Shown here in pieces: positions 7,485 to 15,400 of a stretch of DNA of 64,000 bases. Positions within the stretch are counted from its first letter, which is position 1; every line of letters starts with the position of its first letter. Source of the DNA: Streptosporangium lutulentum (GTDB taxonomy: Bacteria > Actinomycetota > Actinomycetes > Streptosporangiales > Streptosporangiaceae); assembly GCF_030811455.1 (NCBI RefSeq), contig NZ_JAUSQU010000001.1:5890001-5954000 (forward strand), in the 5' to 3' direction. The notes under the pieces are model-generated. The model did no database searches and had not been told where the DNA came from. It was given only the letters and a program-made list of their open reading frames with translations. The translations under genes and the position numbers were made by a program.

Positions 7485-7515
7485 TTGACATCCTCCCCGG
7501 CCTTGCAACCGGATG
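7485..7515 (-). mobile_element. relic end of an IS200/IS605-type element
   Basis: Read on the minus strand this gives CCGGTTGCAAGGCCGGGG followed by AGGATGTCAAG. The tail GGGGAGGATGTCAA after a GC hairpin is a frequent right-end sequence of TnpB-bearing IS200/IS605 elements. No TnpB or TnpA coding sequence is attached. It is therefore either a relic or a stand-alone hairpin element; recognition is from memory of the family's end pattern. Confidence 0.5.
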
Positions 7516-7519
7516 CCGA

Positions 7520-7547
7520 CGGGTCGCGCGCCGTGTCGCGCGACCCG
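7520..7547 (+). terminator. strong hairpin after the exporter operon
   Basis: Perfect 11-bp stem CGGGTCGCGCG/CGCGCGACCCG with a 6-base loop, 70 bases after the permease stop. No U-tract, as is usual for actinobacterial terminators. It also precedes nucS, so it separates the two units. Confidence 0.65.
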
Positions 7548-7632
7548 GCGCGCGCCGGGGAACCGGGAACCCGCCACCCCGGCTGGACGGATCCTGGAGA
7601 GCCGGGTCCCGTCCGGCCGGTAGGGTTCGCTC

Positions 7633-8292
7633 ATGCGTCTGGTCATCGCGCGGTGCAGCGTGGATTACGTGGGAAAGCTCACTGCTCATCTTCCGATGGC
7701 GCCCCGGCTCATCCTCATAAAAGCCGACAGCAGCGTCTCGATCCACGCCGACGATCGAGCGTTCAAGCCTCTCAACTGGATGAACCCGCCGTGCAAACTC
7801 CGCGAGGAGGAGGGCGTCTGGACGGTGACCCACGGCAAGACCGGTGAGAAGCTCGTCCTCACCATGGAGGAGATCCTCCACGACTCCAGCCACGAGCTGG
7901 GCGTGGACCCCGGCCTCATCAAGGACGGCGTCGAGGCCCACCTGCAGGAGCTGCTGGCCGAGCACATCACCACGCTGGGCGCGGGCTGGACGCTGATCCG
8001 CCGCGAATACATGACGGCGATCGGCCCGGTCGACATCCTCTGCCGCGACCACACGGGCGCGACCGTGGCCGTGGAGCTCAAGCGGCGCGGTGACATCGAC
8101 GGCGTCGAACAGCTCACCCGCTACCTGGAGCTCCTCAACCGCGACCCCCTGCTGGCCCCGGTGAAGGGCGTCTTCGCCGCCCAGGAGATCAAGCCGCAGG
8201 CGCGCGTGCTCGCCGCCGACCGGGGCATCGGCTGCGTCACCCTCGACTACGACAAGCTACGGGGCATCGAGCGCAACGACACCCTGTTCTGA
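7633..8292 (+). CDS. nucS: mismatch-specific endonuclease NucS/EndoMS
   Basis: NucS of 219 residues (family length about 220-230), the key enzyme of the non-canonical mismatch repair pathway of Actinomycetota and many archaea. It cleaves both strands at G-T, G-G and T-T mismatches together with the sliding clamp. The N-terminal DNA-binding half runs from [16 protein letters not shown] to about residue 105. The C-terminal RecB-like nuclease carries GPVDILCRD (catalytic Asp) and [10 protein letters not shown] (the ExK), followed by QLTRYLELL. The C-terminal GIERNDTLF is a candidate clamp-binding tail. No SD precedes the ATG; TAGGGT lies 6 bases before it, which suggests a leaderless transcript. 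Single gene flanked by hairpins on both sides. Confidence 0.95.
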   Translation: MRLVIARCSVDYVGKLTAHLPMAPRLILIKADSSVSIHADDRAFKPLNWMNPPCKLREEEGVWTVTHGKTGEKLVLTMEEILHDSSHELGVDPGLIKDGVEAHLQELLAEHITTLGAGWTLIRREYMTAIGPVDILCRDHTGATVAVELKRRGDIDGVEQLTRYLELLNRDPLLAPVKGVFAAQEIKPQARVLAADRGIGCVTLDYDKLRGIERNDTLF

Positions 8293-8308
8293 CGGCGTTC
8301 TGGCGGTG

Positions 8309-8331
8309 CTCGGACGGCCTCCTCGTCCGAG
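8309..8331 (+). terminator. nucS terminator
   Basis: Perfect 8-bp stem CTCGGACG/CGTCCGAG with a 7-base loop, 17 bases after the nucS stop; GGCGG and CCGCC extend it outward. Confidence 0.7.
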
Positions 8332-8444
8332 GCCCCGCCGGCGTGTACGACTCCTCGCCGTGATCCGCTGTCCTTCGAATGGAGGACAGCCGGTTCCACC
8401 GGTCGTTGGTGTCGCGGAAACCGTACGGACGCGACATTTGAAGC

Positions 8445-9287
8445 ATGACGACAGCGGTGAAAGTGCGCGGCCTGACCAAGCGCTACGGAGACGTGCAGGC
8501 GGTCGGGGGGATCGACCTGGACATCCGCGCGGGTGAGGTCTTCGCGATCCTCGGCCCGAACGGGGCGGGGAAGTCCACCAGCGTGGAGATCATGGAGGGA
8601 TACCGCACCCGGGACGCCGGAGAGGTCAGCGTTCTGGGCACGGACCCGAACAGGCCGACCCGCGAGTGGCGCTCCCGGATCGGCATCGTGCTCCAGACGG
8701 CCGACGACGTGGCCGAGGCGACGGTGCGGGAGACCGTACGGCATTTCGCGGGCTACTACCCGAACGCCAAGGATCCGGACGAGGTGATCGAGCAGGTCGG
8801 CCTGACGGACAAGGCAGGCAAGCGCATCCGCCAGCTCTCCGGCGGCCAGCGGCGCCGGGTGGACGTCGCCCTGGGCGTGATCGGCGCTCCCGAACTGCTC
8901 TTCCTCGACGAGCCGACCACCGGGTTCGACCCCGAGGCCCGGCGGCAGTTCTGGGGGCTGATCGAGGGCCTGGCCCACAACGGCACCACGATCGTGCTGA
9001 CCACCCACTACCTGGACGAGGCCGAGGCGCTCGCCGACCGGGTGGCCGTGGTCGCCAGGGGCCGGATCGTCGCCGAGGGCGAGCCCAAGACCCTGGGAGG
9101 CCGGGCGACCGCCAAGGCCAGGGTGAGCTGGTCCGACGAGGGCGAGCGCCGCACTCTGGAGACGGACACCCCGACGAGGACCGTTCTGGAGCTGACCCAC
9201 CGTTTCGACGGCGAGGTCCCCGAGCTGACCGTGACCCGTCCCTCGCTGGAGGACGTCTACCTCCAGCTCATCGAGACCCCCGCCTGA
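8445..9287 (+). CDS. ABC transporter ATPase (DrrA/CcmA-like exporter)
   Basis: A 280-residue nucleotide-binding protein. Walker A GPNGAGKST, Q-loop LQTADDV, signature LSGGQRRRVDVA, Walker B LLFLDEPTTGFDPEAR, H-loop TTHYLDEAEALADR, then a C-terminal domain ending LEDVYLQLIETPA. It heads a plus-strand run ATPase-permease-kinase-kinase-regulator. That arrangement, and the mirrored one at 14807-18611, point to an envelope- or drug-responsive exporter. Substrate unknown. Confidence 0.92.
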   Translation: MTTAVKVRGLTKRYGDVQAVGGIDLDIRAGEVFAILGPNGAGKSTSVEIMEGYRTRDAGEVSVLGTDPNRPTREWRSRIGIVLQTADDVAEATVRETVRHFAGYYPNAKDPDEVIEQVGLTDKAGKRIRQLSGGQRRRVDVALGVIGAPELLFLDEPTTGFDPEARRQFWGLIEGLAHNGTTIVLTTHYLDEAEALADRVAVVARGRIVAEGEPKTLGGRATAKARVSWSDEGERRTLETDTPTRTVLELTHRFDGEVPELTVTRPSLEDVYLQLIETPA

Positions 9288-9457
9288 CCGCGGTGAGCGT
9301 CCCCCGCACCCCGCGAACGACCACCGGGCGAGCGGTCCCGCTCCGCGAAGAACCGCCCCCCTCCCCCGGCGAACCGGCCCACCCGTGGGCGACCGGTCCC
9401 GTCTCCCGGGAGGCCGACCCCCTCCAGCGTCAACCGATCCCCCGAGGTGACAATCCC

Positions 9458-10300
9458 ATGAGCGAAACCGTGATCCGAGCCCCCGCCACACCCCTCCGCG
9501 CCTCGCAACCTTCCGCGATACGGCTGGGGCTGTCGCGGGCGGCCATCGAGACCAGGATGTTCTTCCGCGAGAAGGACGCGGTCATCTTCACCTTCTCCTT
9601 CCCGATCATCCTGCTGGTGATCTTCGGTTCGATCTTCGCGGACGATCTGGAGGGAACGGGACTCAACGTCTCCCAGCTCTACGTGGCGGGGCTGATCGGC
9701 TCGGCGGCGATGACCGGCTTCCAGAACCTCGGCATCAACATCGCGGGGGACCGCGACGACGGCACGCTCAAGCGGCTGCGGGGTACGCCGCTGCCTGCCG
9801 GTTCCTACTTCATCGGCAAGGCGCTCAACACCCTGTTCATCTCCTTCGTCCAGGTCGTCATCCTGCTGACCATCGGGGTCACGATGTTCGGCCTGGAGTT
9901 ACCGTCGGAGGCGGCCAGGTGGGCGACCTTCGTCTGGGTGTTCGTTCTCGGGGTGTTCGGCTCGTCCCTGCTCGGCATCGCGGCCAGCAGCCTGCCCCGG
10001 TCGGCCAAGAGCGCCAGCGCGGTGATCGCCATGCCGTTCGTGGTGCTGCAGTTCATCTCCGGGGTGTTCATCCCCATCGGCCGGCTTCCCTCGTGGCTGG
10101 TGGACATCGCCTCGGTGTTCCCCCTCAAGTGGATGTGCCAGGGTTTCCGCTCGGTCTTCCTCGGTGACGCCGGTGCCACACTGGAGGTCGCGAAATCATA
10201 CGAGCTTGACCGCGTCGCCCTGGTCCTCGGAGCCTGGGTCATCGGAGGACTGGTGCTGTGCCTGATGACGTTCCGCTGGAAGAGCCGCCGCGACGGCTGA
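9458..10300 (+). CDS. ABC-2 type exporter permease
   Basis: A 280-residue permease with a cytoplasmic N-terminus (SRAAIETRMFFREKDAVIFTFSFP, typical of DrrB/YadH-type permeases) and six predicted helices. Characteristic core GDRDDGTLKRLRGTPLPAGSYFIGKAL and a late segment GVFIPIGRLPSWLVDIASVFPLKWMCQGFR. The start is placed at ATG 9458, where the protein family begins, although the frame is open further left across the ATPase gene. A 170-base gap to the ATPase gene shows no other gene. Partner of the ATPase at 8445. Confidence 0.9.
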   Translation: MSETVIRAPATPLRASQPSAIRLGLSRAAIETRMFFREKDAVIFTFSFPIILLVIFGSIFADDLEGTGLNVSQLYVAGLIGSAAMTGFQNLGINIAGDRDDGTLKRLRGTPLPAGSYFIGKALNTLFISFVQVVILLTIGVTMFGLELPSEAARWATFVWVFVLGVFGSSLLGIAASSLPRSAKSASAVIAMPFVVLQFISGVFIPIGRLPSWLVDIASVFPLKWMCQGFRSVFLGDAGATLEVAKSYELDRVALVLGAWVIGGLVLCLMTFRWKSRRDG

Positions 10301-10347
10301 GTCATGGGGGCCGGCTCGGCCGGGTCATCACCCCGGCCGAGCCGCAC

Positions 10348-11472
10348 ATGTGGGAGTCGCTGCGTATCTGGGAGATCCTCCTGGTCGTGGCGACGCTCGT
10401 CCCCGCCACGCTCATCCTGCTCGGCGACCTGCCCGTGCGCGACAGGGTGATCGTGGCCGGGTGCCTGGTCTCGATCCTGCTTCTCTACGTCGTTCTCGGC
10501 CGCCCGGCGATCGTGGCCGAGAACCAGCGGCGCGGGACGGTCTATCTCGTGCTCCTGGCCCTGCTGTTCGTCCCGGCCACGTTCATCACCCCCGATGCGA
10601 CGTTCGCCCTGTTCGGACTCTGCCCGCAGTGCTTCATGGTGTTCCCGAGCAAGCGGGCCATGATCGGTGTGGTCGTGCTGAACCTCGCGCCGGCCATCCG
10701 TTACCTGTTCCTGGGGCCGGAGCTCGGCTGGCTCGGCTTCCTGACCATCGCCACCATCGTGATCTTCTTCTCCTGGGTGTTCGGGATCTGGATGGAGGGG
10801 ATGTCACAGCAGAACCGGGAACGGGCCGAGCTCATCGAGGAACTGATGAGCAGCCGGGCCGAGGTGTCCAGGCTCTCGGCCGAGCGCGGGGCCCTGACCG
10901 AGCGCGAGCGCCTGGCCGGGGAGATCCACGACACCCTGGCCCAGGGCTTCACCAGCATCATCATGCTGGTCCAGGCCGCCCAGGCCCAGGCGGACCCGGC
11001 CCGCCATCTGGCGCTGGCCGTACAGACCGCTCGCGAGAACCTGGCCGAGGCCCGCGCGCTGGTGGCCGCGCTCAGCCCGGCGCCGCTGGACGGCTCCAGC
11101 CTGGACGAGGCGCTGGTACGGCTGGCCGACCGTCTCACGGAGGAGACGGGGATCGCCGGGGCCTTCGCCGTCCGCGGGGAGTCGCGCCCGCTGCCGCCCC
11201 ACATCGAGGTGGTGCTCATCCGCGCCGCCCAGGAGGCTCTCGCGAACGTGCGCAAGCACGCGGCGGCGAACCGGGTGGACGTCTCGGTGACCTACGGCCC
11301 GCGGCGGGTGACGCTGGAGATCGGCGACAACGGGCGCGGCTTCGACCCGTCCAGGGCCGGCGGGTACGGCCTGCGCGGCATGCGGAACCGGGTGGAGCAG
11401 GCGGGCGGCTCGATGCGGGTGTGGAGCTCACCGGCGAGGGGGACGACGCTGACCGTCGACATGGGAGAGTGA
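10348..11472 (+). CDS. sensor histidine kinase, first of a tandem pair
   Basis: A LiaS/DesK-class kinase of 374 residues. Five or six N-terminal helices form the sensor (about residues 5-150). A short coiled coil leads to the HisKA_3 H-box RERLAGEIHDTLAQG (His194), and the HATPase domain has NVRKHAAANR (N-box), DNGRGFDPSR (G1) and GYGLRGMRNRVEQAGG (G2). The membrane part holds a CPQC pair (C92, C95) that is conserved in the second kinase as CAQC. The ATG at 10348 is chosen because an earlier in-frame start would overlap the permease; its SD is weak. Probably phosphorylates the regulator at 12695 and senses the state of the exporter or envelope (inference). Confidence 0.85.
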   Translation: MWESLRIWEILLVVATLVPATLILLGDLPVRDRVIVAGCLVSILLLYVVLGRPAIVAENQRRGTVYLVLLALLFVPATFITPDATFALFGLCPQCFMVFPSKRAMIGVVVLNLAPAIRYLFLGPELGWLGFLTIATIVIFFSWVFGIWMEGMSQQNRERAELIEELMSSRAEVSRLSAERGALTERERLAGEIHDTLAQGFTSIIMLVQAAQAQADPARHLALAVQTARENLAEARALVAALSPAPLDGSSLDEALVRLADRLTEETGIAGAFAVRGESRPLPPHIEVVLIRAAQEALANVRKHAAANRVDVSVTYGPRRVTLEIGDNGRGFDPSRAGGYGLRGMRNRVEQAGGSMRVWSSPARGTTLTVDMGE

Positions 11473-11477
11473 CCACC

Positions 11478-12692
11478 GTGTCATCTCAGGACAACCCCCC
11501 ACCTGTGCAACAGCACGCCTTCATGCGCCTGAACGGCTGGGAACTGCTCTACCTCGTCGCTTTCCTGTCCGCCCTTCTCTTCGTGTCATTCGACGGCACC
11601 CTCGGGACCGCCGAGCGGGCGGTCGCGATCACGCTGATCGGCGGTTGCCTGGTGGCCTACGCGCGCCTCGGGCGACGGGCCGTCGGCGTGGGATACCGCT
11701 CGTGGGAGGGCCGGACGTACGTCGTCCTGCTGATCGTGCTGTTCACCCCGGTGGCCGCGATCTGCCCGCCCACCAGGTTCGTTCTCTTCGCACTGTGCGC
11801 GCAGTGCTTCATGATGATCCCCAAGAACCAGGCGAAGGTCGCCGTGATCGTCTTCAACGTGGCCCCCGCACTGGAGTTCCTCTTCGCCCCGCCACCCCTG
11901 GAGGAGCTGGTCGTCTTCCTGGGGGTGACGATCCTCGTCCTCACCTTCGCGATGACCTTCGGTCCCTGGATCGTCGACATCATCGGCCAGAGCAGGGAGC
12001 GGGCCTCGCTCATCCAGGAGCTGGAGATCCGCCGGGCCGAGGTGGCCACGCTCTCGGCCGAGCGCGGGGCCCTGGCCGAGCGCGAACGCCTCGCCGGGGA
12101 GATCCACGACACCCTGGCCCAGGGCTTCACCAGCATCATCATGCTGCTCCAGCAGCCCGAGGCCCGGCGAATCGAGCTGGCCGTACAGACCGCGCGCGAG
12201 AACCTGGCCGAGGCCCGCACGCTGATCACCGCGCTGAGCCCGGCACCGCTGTCGGGCGCCACCCTGGAGGAGGCCCTGGACCGGATAACCGCGCAGTTCG
12301 GCGAGGAACTCGCGGCGTCCGCCACCTTCGAGGTCCGGGGCGACTCCAGGGCGACGTCGACCAGGATCGAGGTCGTCCTGCTCCGCGCGGCGCAGGAGGC
12401 TCTGGCCAACGTGCGCAAGCACACCCGCGCCAGGAGCGTCACGGTGACGCTGGAGTACACCCCCGACACGACCCGGCTGACCGTCCGCGACGACGGCGCG
12501 GGCTTCGTTCCGTCCGCCACCGAGGGGTACGGCCTGCGCGGCATGCGTGCCAGGGTCGAACAGGTGGGCGGCACCCTCACGCTGACCGGCCCTCCGGCCG
12601 GGGGCACCTTCCTTGAGGTCGCCATCCCCGCCGGCCGGCCCGGCCGGCCCGACCAGCCCGACCAGCCCGACCAGCCCGACCAAGGAGCATGA
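11478..12692 (+). CDS. sensor histidine kinase, second of a tandem pair
   Basis: A 404-residue paralogue of the preceding kinase: same helix layout, CAQC pair (C107, C110), H-box RERLAGEIHDTLAQG identical to its neighbour (His210), N-box NVRKHTRARS, DDGAGFVPSA and GYGLRGMRARVEQVGG. GTG 11478 is preferred, with GGGAGA 9 bases upstream; a GTG at 11469 overlaps the previous stop. The protein ends in a PDQ tripeptide repeat (PDQPDQPDQPDQ) encoded by four 9-bp units whose last copy supplies the AAGGAG ribosome site of the next gene. Two kinases for one regulator suggest heterodimers or integration of two signals. Confidence 0.87.
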   Translation: MSSQDNPPPVQQHAFMRLNGWELLYLVAFLSALLFVSFDGTLGTAERAVAITLIGGCLVAYARLGRRAVGVGYRSWEGRTYVVLLIVLFTPVAAICPPTRFVLFALCAQCFMMIPKNQAKVAVIVFNVAPALEFLFAPPPLEELVVFLGVTILVLTFAMTFGPWIVDIIGQSRERASLIQELEIRRAEVATLSAERGALAERERLAGEIHDTLAQGFTSIIMLLQQPEARRIELAVQTARENLAEARTLITALSPAPLSGATLEEALDRITAQFGEELAASATFEVRGDSRATSTRIEVVLLRAAQEALANVRKHTRARSVTVTLEYTPDTTRLTVRDDGAGFVPSATEGYGLRGMRARVEQVGGTLTLTGPPAGGTFLEVAIPAGRPGRPDQPDQPDQPDQGA

Positions 12693-12694
12693 CA

Positions 12695-13318
12695 GTGCTG
12701 CGTCTGATGATCGTCGACGACCACCCCGTGGTCCGCGAGGGCCTGCGGGGAATGCTGGAGGCCGATCCCGGAATCACCGTGGTGGGTGAGGCGGCCTCGG
12801 GGAACGAGGCGGTCGTCCGGGCCGGGGAGCTCCGGCCGGACGTGATCCTGATGGATCTGCGCATGCCGGACGGCGACGGGGTGAGCGCCACCTCGCGCAT
12901 CCTCGCGAACCGGCCGGAGAGCCGGGTGATCGTGCTGACCACCTACGAGACCGACCAGGACATCGTGCGGGCGGTCGAGGCGGGGGCCGCCGGATACCTG
13001 CTGAAGGACACGTCCAGGGCCGACCTGCTGGCCGCGATCGTCTCGGCGGCGCGCGGCGAGACCGTGCTGTCACCGTCGGTGGCGACCCGGCTCGTCACCC
13101 GGATGCGGGCCCCGGCGACCGAGTCGCTGTCGCCGCGTGAGGCCGAGGTGCTCTCCCTGGTGGCCAGGGGGCTGACCAACGCGGAGATCGGCAAGGCCCT
13201 GTTCATCAGCGAGACCACGGTCAAGACCCACCTGTTGCGCGTCTTCGGCAAGCTCGGCGTCGCAGGCCGCACCGCCGCCGTGACCACGGCCCTGGACCGG
13301 GGGCTGCTCCCCCGCTGA
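12695..13318 (+). CDS. NarL/LiaR-family response regulator
   Basis: A 207-residue regulator. Receiver domain VLRLMIVDDHPVVREGL with acceptor Asp54 (ILMDLRMPDGDG), the Thr/Lys switch (VLTTYET, YLLKDTS), then a LuxR-type HTH: LSPREAEVLSLVARGLTNAE to TVKTHLLRVFGKL. GTG 12695 sits 7 bases after GGAG. The ATG at 12689 overlaps the kinase stop (ATGA) but is only 1 base from the SD, so it is less likely to be used. Last gene of the operon; a hairpin follows. Confidence 0.9.
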   Translation: MLRLMIVDDHPVVREGLRGMLEADPGITVVGEAASGNEAVVRAGELRPDVILMDLRMPDGDGVSATSRILANRPESRVIVLTTYETDQDIVRAVEAGAAGYLLKDTSRADLLAAIVSAARGETVLSPSVATRLVTRMRAPATESLSPREAEVLSLVARGLTNAEIGKALFISETTVKTHLLRVFGKLGVAGRTAAVTTALDRGLLPR

Positions 13319-13323
13319 ACGAC

Positions 13324-13339
13324 CGAGACCGGCGTCTCG
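13324..13339 (+). terminator. hairpin after the kinase-kinase-regulator operon
   Basis: CGAGAC (13324-13329), loop CGGC, GTCTCG (13334-13339); perfect, starting 5 bases after the regulator stop. Confidence 0.55.
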
Positions 13340-13531
13340 CACCACGAGAATCAACCTCACCTCACTCATTCACCGACAGAAGGAGCTTGACCGACTAGTC
13401 AGGCTTGTGACCTTCTTGCATGGACTACGCAAGCAATAGCGCATTGACTCTTCCACAAAAAGGATCTTGCACCCATAATGGTGGATTCCGGGGGCCATGA
13501 CCATGAGGTGGAAGTGATAAAGCGAGTATTT

Positions 13532-13562
13532 GTCAACCCCACACTGACGGTGGGAGCTTGAC
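13532..13562 (+). promoter_or_regulatory. inverted repeat abutting the TetR start codon
   Basis: GTCAA (13532-13536) and TTGAC (13558-13562) enclose CCCAC (13538-13542) and GTGGG (13550-13554). The structure ends exactly at the ATG at 13563 and contains the only ribosome-site-like sequence (GGTGGGAG). It could be the TetR operator, an RNA hairpin covering the ribosome site, or both. The preceding 150 bases (about 13380-13530) are AT-richer than average and probably hold the promoter. Confidence 0.5.
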
Positions 13563-14168
13563 ATGAATGGACGGTCATACAGGGGAATGTCGGCGGAGGA
13601 GCGGCTGGCGGAGCGCCGGGAGCGCCTGATCTCCGCGGCGTACACCCTTTACTCCGACCCGGGCTTTCCGGAGACCACGATTGAGAAGTTGTGCGCCTCC
13701 GCGCGCATTTCCAATCGAGCCTTCTACGAGTGCTTCTCCGGACGCACGGAGTTGATGCAGGTGGTCCACGACCGGTGCGTGCGCGAAACCCTGCTTTCAG
13801 TATCGAAGTCCATCCAACAAGCCCCCGACACCCTGCTCGGCCGGGCCGAGGCCGGCATCGCCGGGTACATCGGCTTCGTCACCGAGGACAGGCGCCGTGC
13901 CCGGATCATGCACCTGGAGGTGCGCCGGGCGGGCGACTGCCTCATCACCTCTCGCCAGCAGGCGGTGACGGCCTTCACCCACATGGTCGAGACGATCGTC
14001 GCCGACCTGCCCGAAGCGGTCAAGACCAACCGGCGCCTGCTCGCGCTGGGCATGATCGGAGCGCTTCAGGAACTGCTCATCGAATGGGTGCTGTCCGACG
14101 AGCCTCCCGAGACCGACCGCCTGATCAGGACGGCCGTGCACATCTTCCACCGGTCCTTCGCGGCATGA
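13563..14168 (+). CDS. TetR/AcrR-family regulator
   Basis: A 201-residue TetR-type repressor. N-terminal HTH about residues 17-63: RLISAAYTLYSDPGFPETTIEKLCASARISNRAFYECFSGRTELM. The remaining helices form a ligand-binding domain with no informative motif (HLEVRRAGDCLITSRQQ). It stands alone between the two ABC/two-component modules, facing the STAS gene. Targets and ligand are unknown; autoregulation through the inverted repeat at its start is likely by analogy. Confidence 0.88.
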   Translation: MNGRSYRGMSAEERLAERRERLISAAYTLYSDPGFPETTIEKLCASARISNRAFYECFSGRTELMQVVHDRCVRETLLSVSKSIQQAPDTLLGRAEAGIAGYIGFVTEDRRRARIMHLEVRRAGDCLITSRQQAVTAFTHMVETIVADLPEAVKTNRRLLALGMIGALQELLIEWVLSDEPPETDRLIRTAVHIFHRSFAA

Positions 14169-14220
14169 CCGTTCTTCCGCCGGCGAACGACCGGCTCACA
14201 CCCGGGCGGGCACAGGACGA

Positions 14221-14244
14221 GGACGGGCTCATACGAACCCGTCC
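14221..14244 (+). terminator. bidirectional terminator between TetR and STAS genes
   Basis: GGACGGG (14221-14227), 10-base loop, CCCGTCC (14238-14244), between convergent genes. Confidence 0.6.
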
Positions 14245-14296
14245 CCCTCGATATGATCCGGTCCGCCGGGGCCCCGAAGCCCGGCGGTGGCCGGGA

Positions 14297-14614
14297 TCAG
14301 GCCACGGCGGCCATGGGGAGTTCGACGGTGAGCACCCGGTTGAGCCGGGTCACCGCCAGCACCCGCATGACCCGCGGTGGCACCCCTCGCAGAATAAGGC
14401 GGCGTTCCGCGCCCACAGCGCGGCGATGCGTGCCCACCAGCACTCCGAGACCGGTGGCGTCGATCATTTCCAGGCCGGAAAGATCCACGATCAGGTCACC
14501 CTCGCCCGAGTCGACTGCTTCGTGCAGCCGCGGGCGAACGTAGGCGACGGTTCCCACGTCGAGACGGTTACCGACGCTGACCACCTGAGCCTCGGGGTTG
14601 CCGGGGACGCGCAT
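14297..14614 (-). CDS. STAS-domain protein, anti-sigma factor antagonist-like
   Basis: A 105-residue single STAS domain, about the length of SpoIIAA/RsbV (110-117). Beta strand IVDLSGLEMIDATGLGVLVG is the signature that in SpoIIAA reads MDSSGLGV and in RsbV MDSTGLGV. The serine that is phosphorylated in those proteins (the first residue after Asp) is Ala here, leaving only the following Thr, so control by an anti-sigma kinase may be altered or lost. GGAGGAGGC precedes the ATG. No kinase or sigma factor gene is adjacent. Confidence 0.85.
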   Translation of the reverse strand: MRVPGNPEAQVVSVGNRLDVGTVAYVRPRLHEAVDSGEGDLIVDLSGLEMIDATGLGVLVGTHRRAVGAERRLILRGVPPRVMRVLAVTRLNRVLTVELPMAAVA

Positions 14615-14806
14615 GCCTCCTCCTCAAACCCGGCCGTTCAACGGACACGGCCGGGCACAACGGCGATGCGCCACCACAGCCAGTCAGTCACGCACCGTAT
14701 TCATACGATGTCACAGCACGAAAAGGGCATGTACCCCGCACGCGCCCCGATTCACACTTCTTACGGCCATGGGATTCCCTTTCCCGAACGAAAGGAGAAG
14801 ATGCCG

Positions 14807-15400
14807 TCAGAGCCAGCCCTTTTCCTGGGCCTCGCGGATCGCGTTGATCCGGTTGGTGGCGCCCAGCTTGGTGATGGCACTGGACAGGTAGTTACGCACG
14901 GTGCCCTCGGTGAGGTGCAGCGACGCGGCGATCTCGCCGACCGACGCGCCCTGCGCGGCCATGGCCAGGGCGTCGCGTTCCCGCTCCGTGAGCGGGCTCT
15001 CCCCCGCCATCATCGCCGAGGCCGCCATCTCCGCGTCGAGGTAGCGGCCTCCGGAGTGGACCTTGCGAATCGCCGCGGACAGCTCGTCCACCGAGGCGTC
15101 CTTGGGAATGAAACCACGCACCCCCGCCGCGAGCGCCCGCCGCAGGTATCCGGGCCTCCCCAAACTGGTCAGTATCACCATCGCACGACCGGGCAGCGTC
15201 TCGGCGACGCTCAGCCCGTCCATGCCCGGCATCTCGATGTCCAGCACGATCACGTCGGGGCGGTGATCCTGTACGGCCCGCGCCACCAGGTCTCCCCTGG
15301 CCACCTCGGCCACCACCTCGATGTCCGGCTCCAGACCCAGCAGGGTGGCGATCGCCCCCCGGATCAGATGCTCGTCGTCGGCCAGCAGTACCCGGATCAT
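14807..15400 (-). CDS. DesR-like response regulator
   Basis: A 197-residue NarL/DesR-type regulator. Receiver MIRVLLADDEHLIRGAI, acceptor Asp54 (VIVLDIEMPGMDG), switch residues in VILTSLG and GFIPKDAS, and LuxR HTH LTERERDALAMAAQGASVGE to GTVRNYLSSAITKLGA. ATG 15400 lies 6 bases after GGAGGG and overlaps the end of the kinase gene; a GTG at 15403 is the next alternative. It is the last gene of the minus-strand ABC/two-component module. Confidence 0.9.
   Translation of the reverse strand: MIRVLLADDEHLIRGAIATLLGLEPDIEVVAEVARGDLVARAVQDHRPDVIVLDIEMPGMDGLSVAETLPGRAMVILTSLGRPGYLRRALAAGVRGFIPKDASVDELSAAIRKVHSGGRYLDAEMAASAMMAGESPLTERERDALAMAAQGASVGEIAASLHLTEGTVRNYLSSAITKLGATNRINAIREAQEKGWL

Noticed and set aside
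8666-9457. Long 5' extension of the permease frame over the ATPase gene
   Set aside because: The extension is out of frame with the recognised ATPase and lacks membrane character; the permease family begins at ATG 9458.
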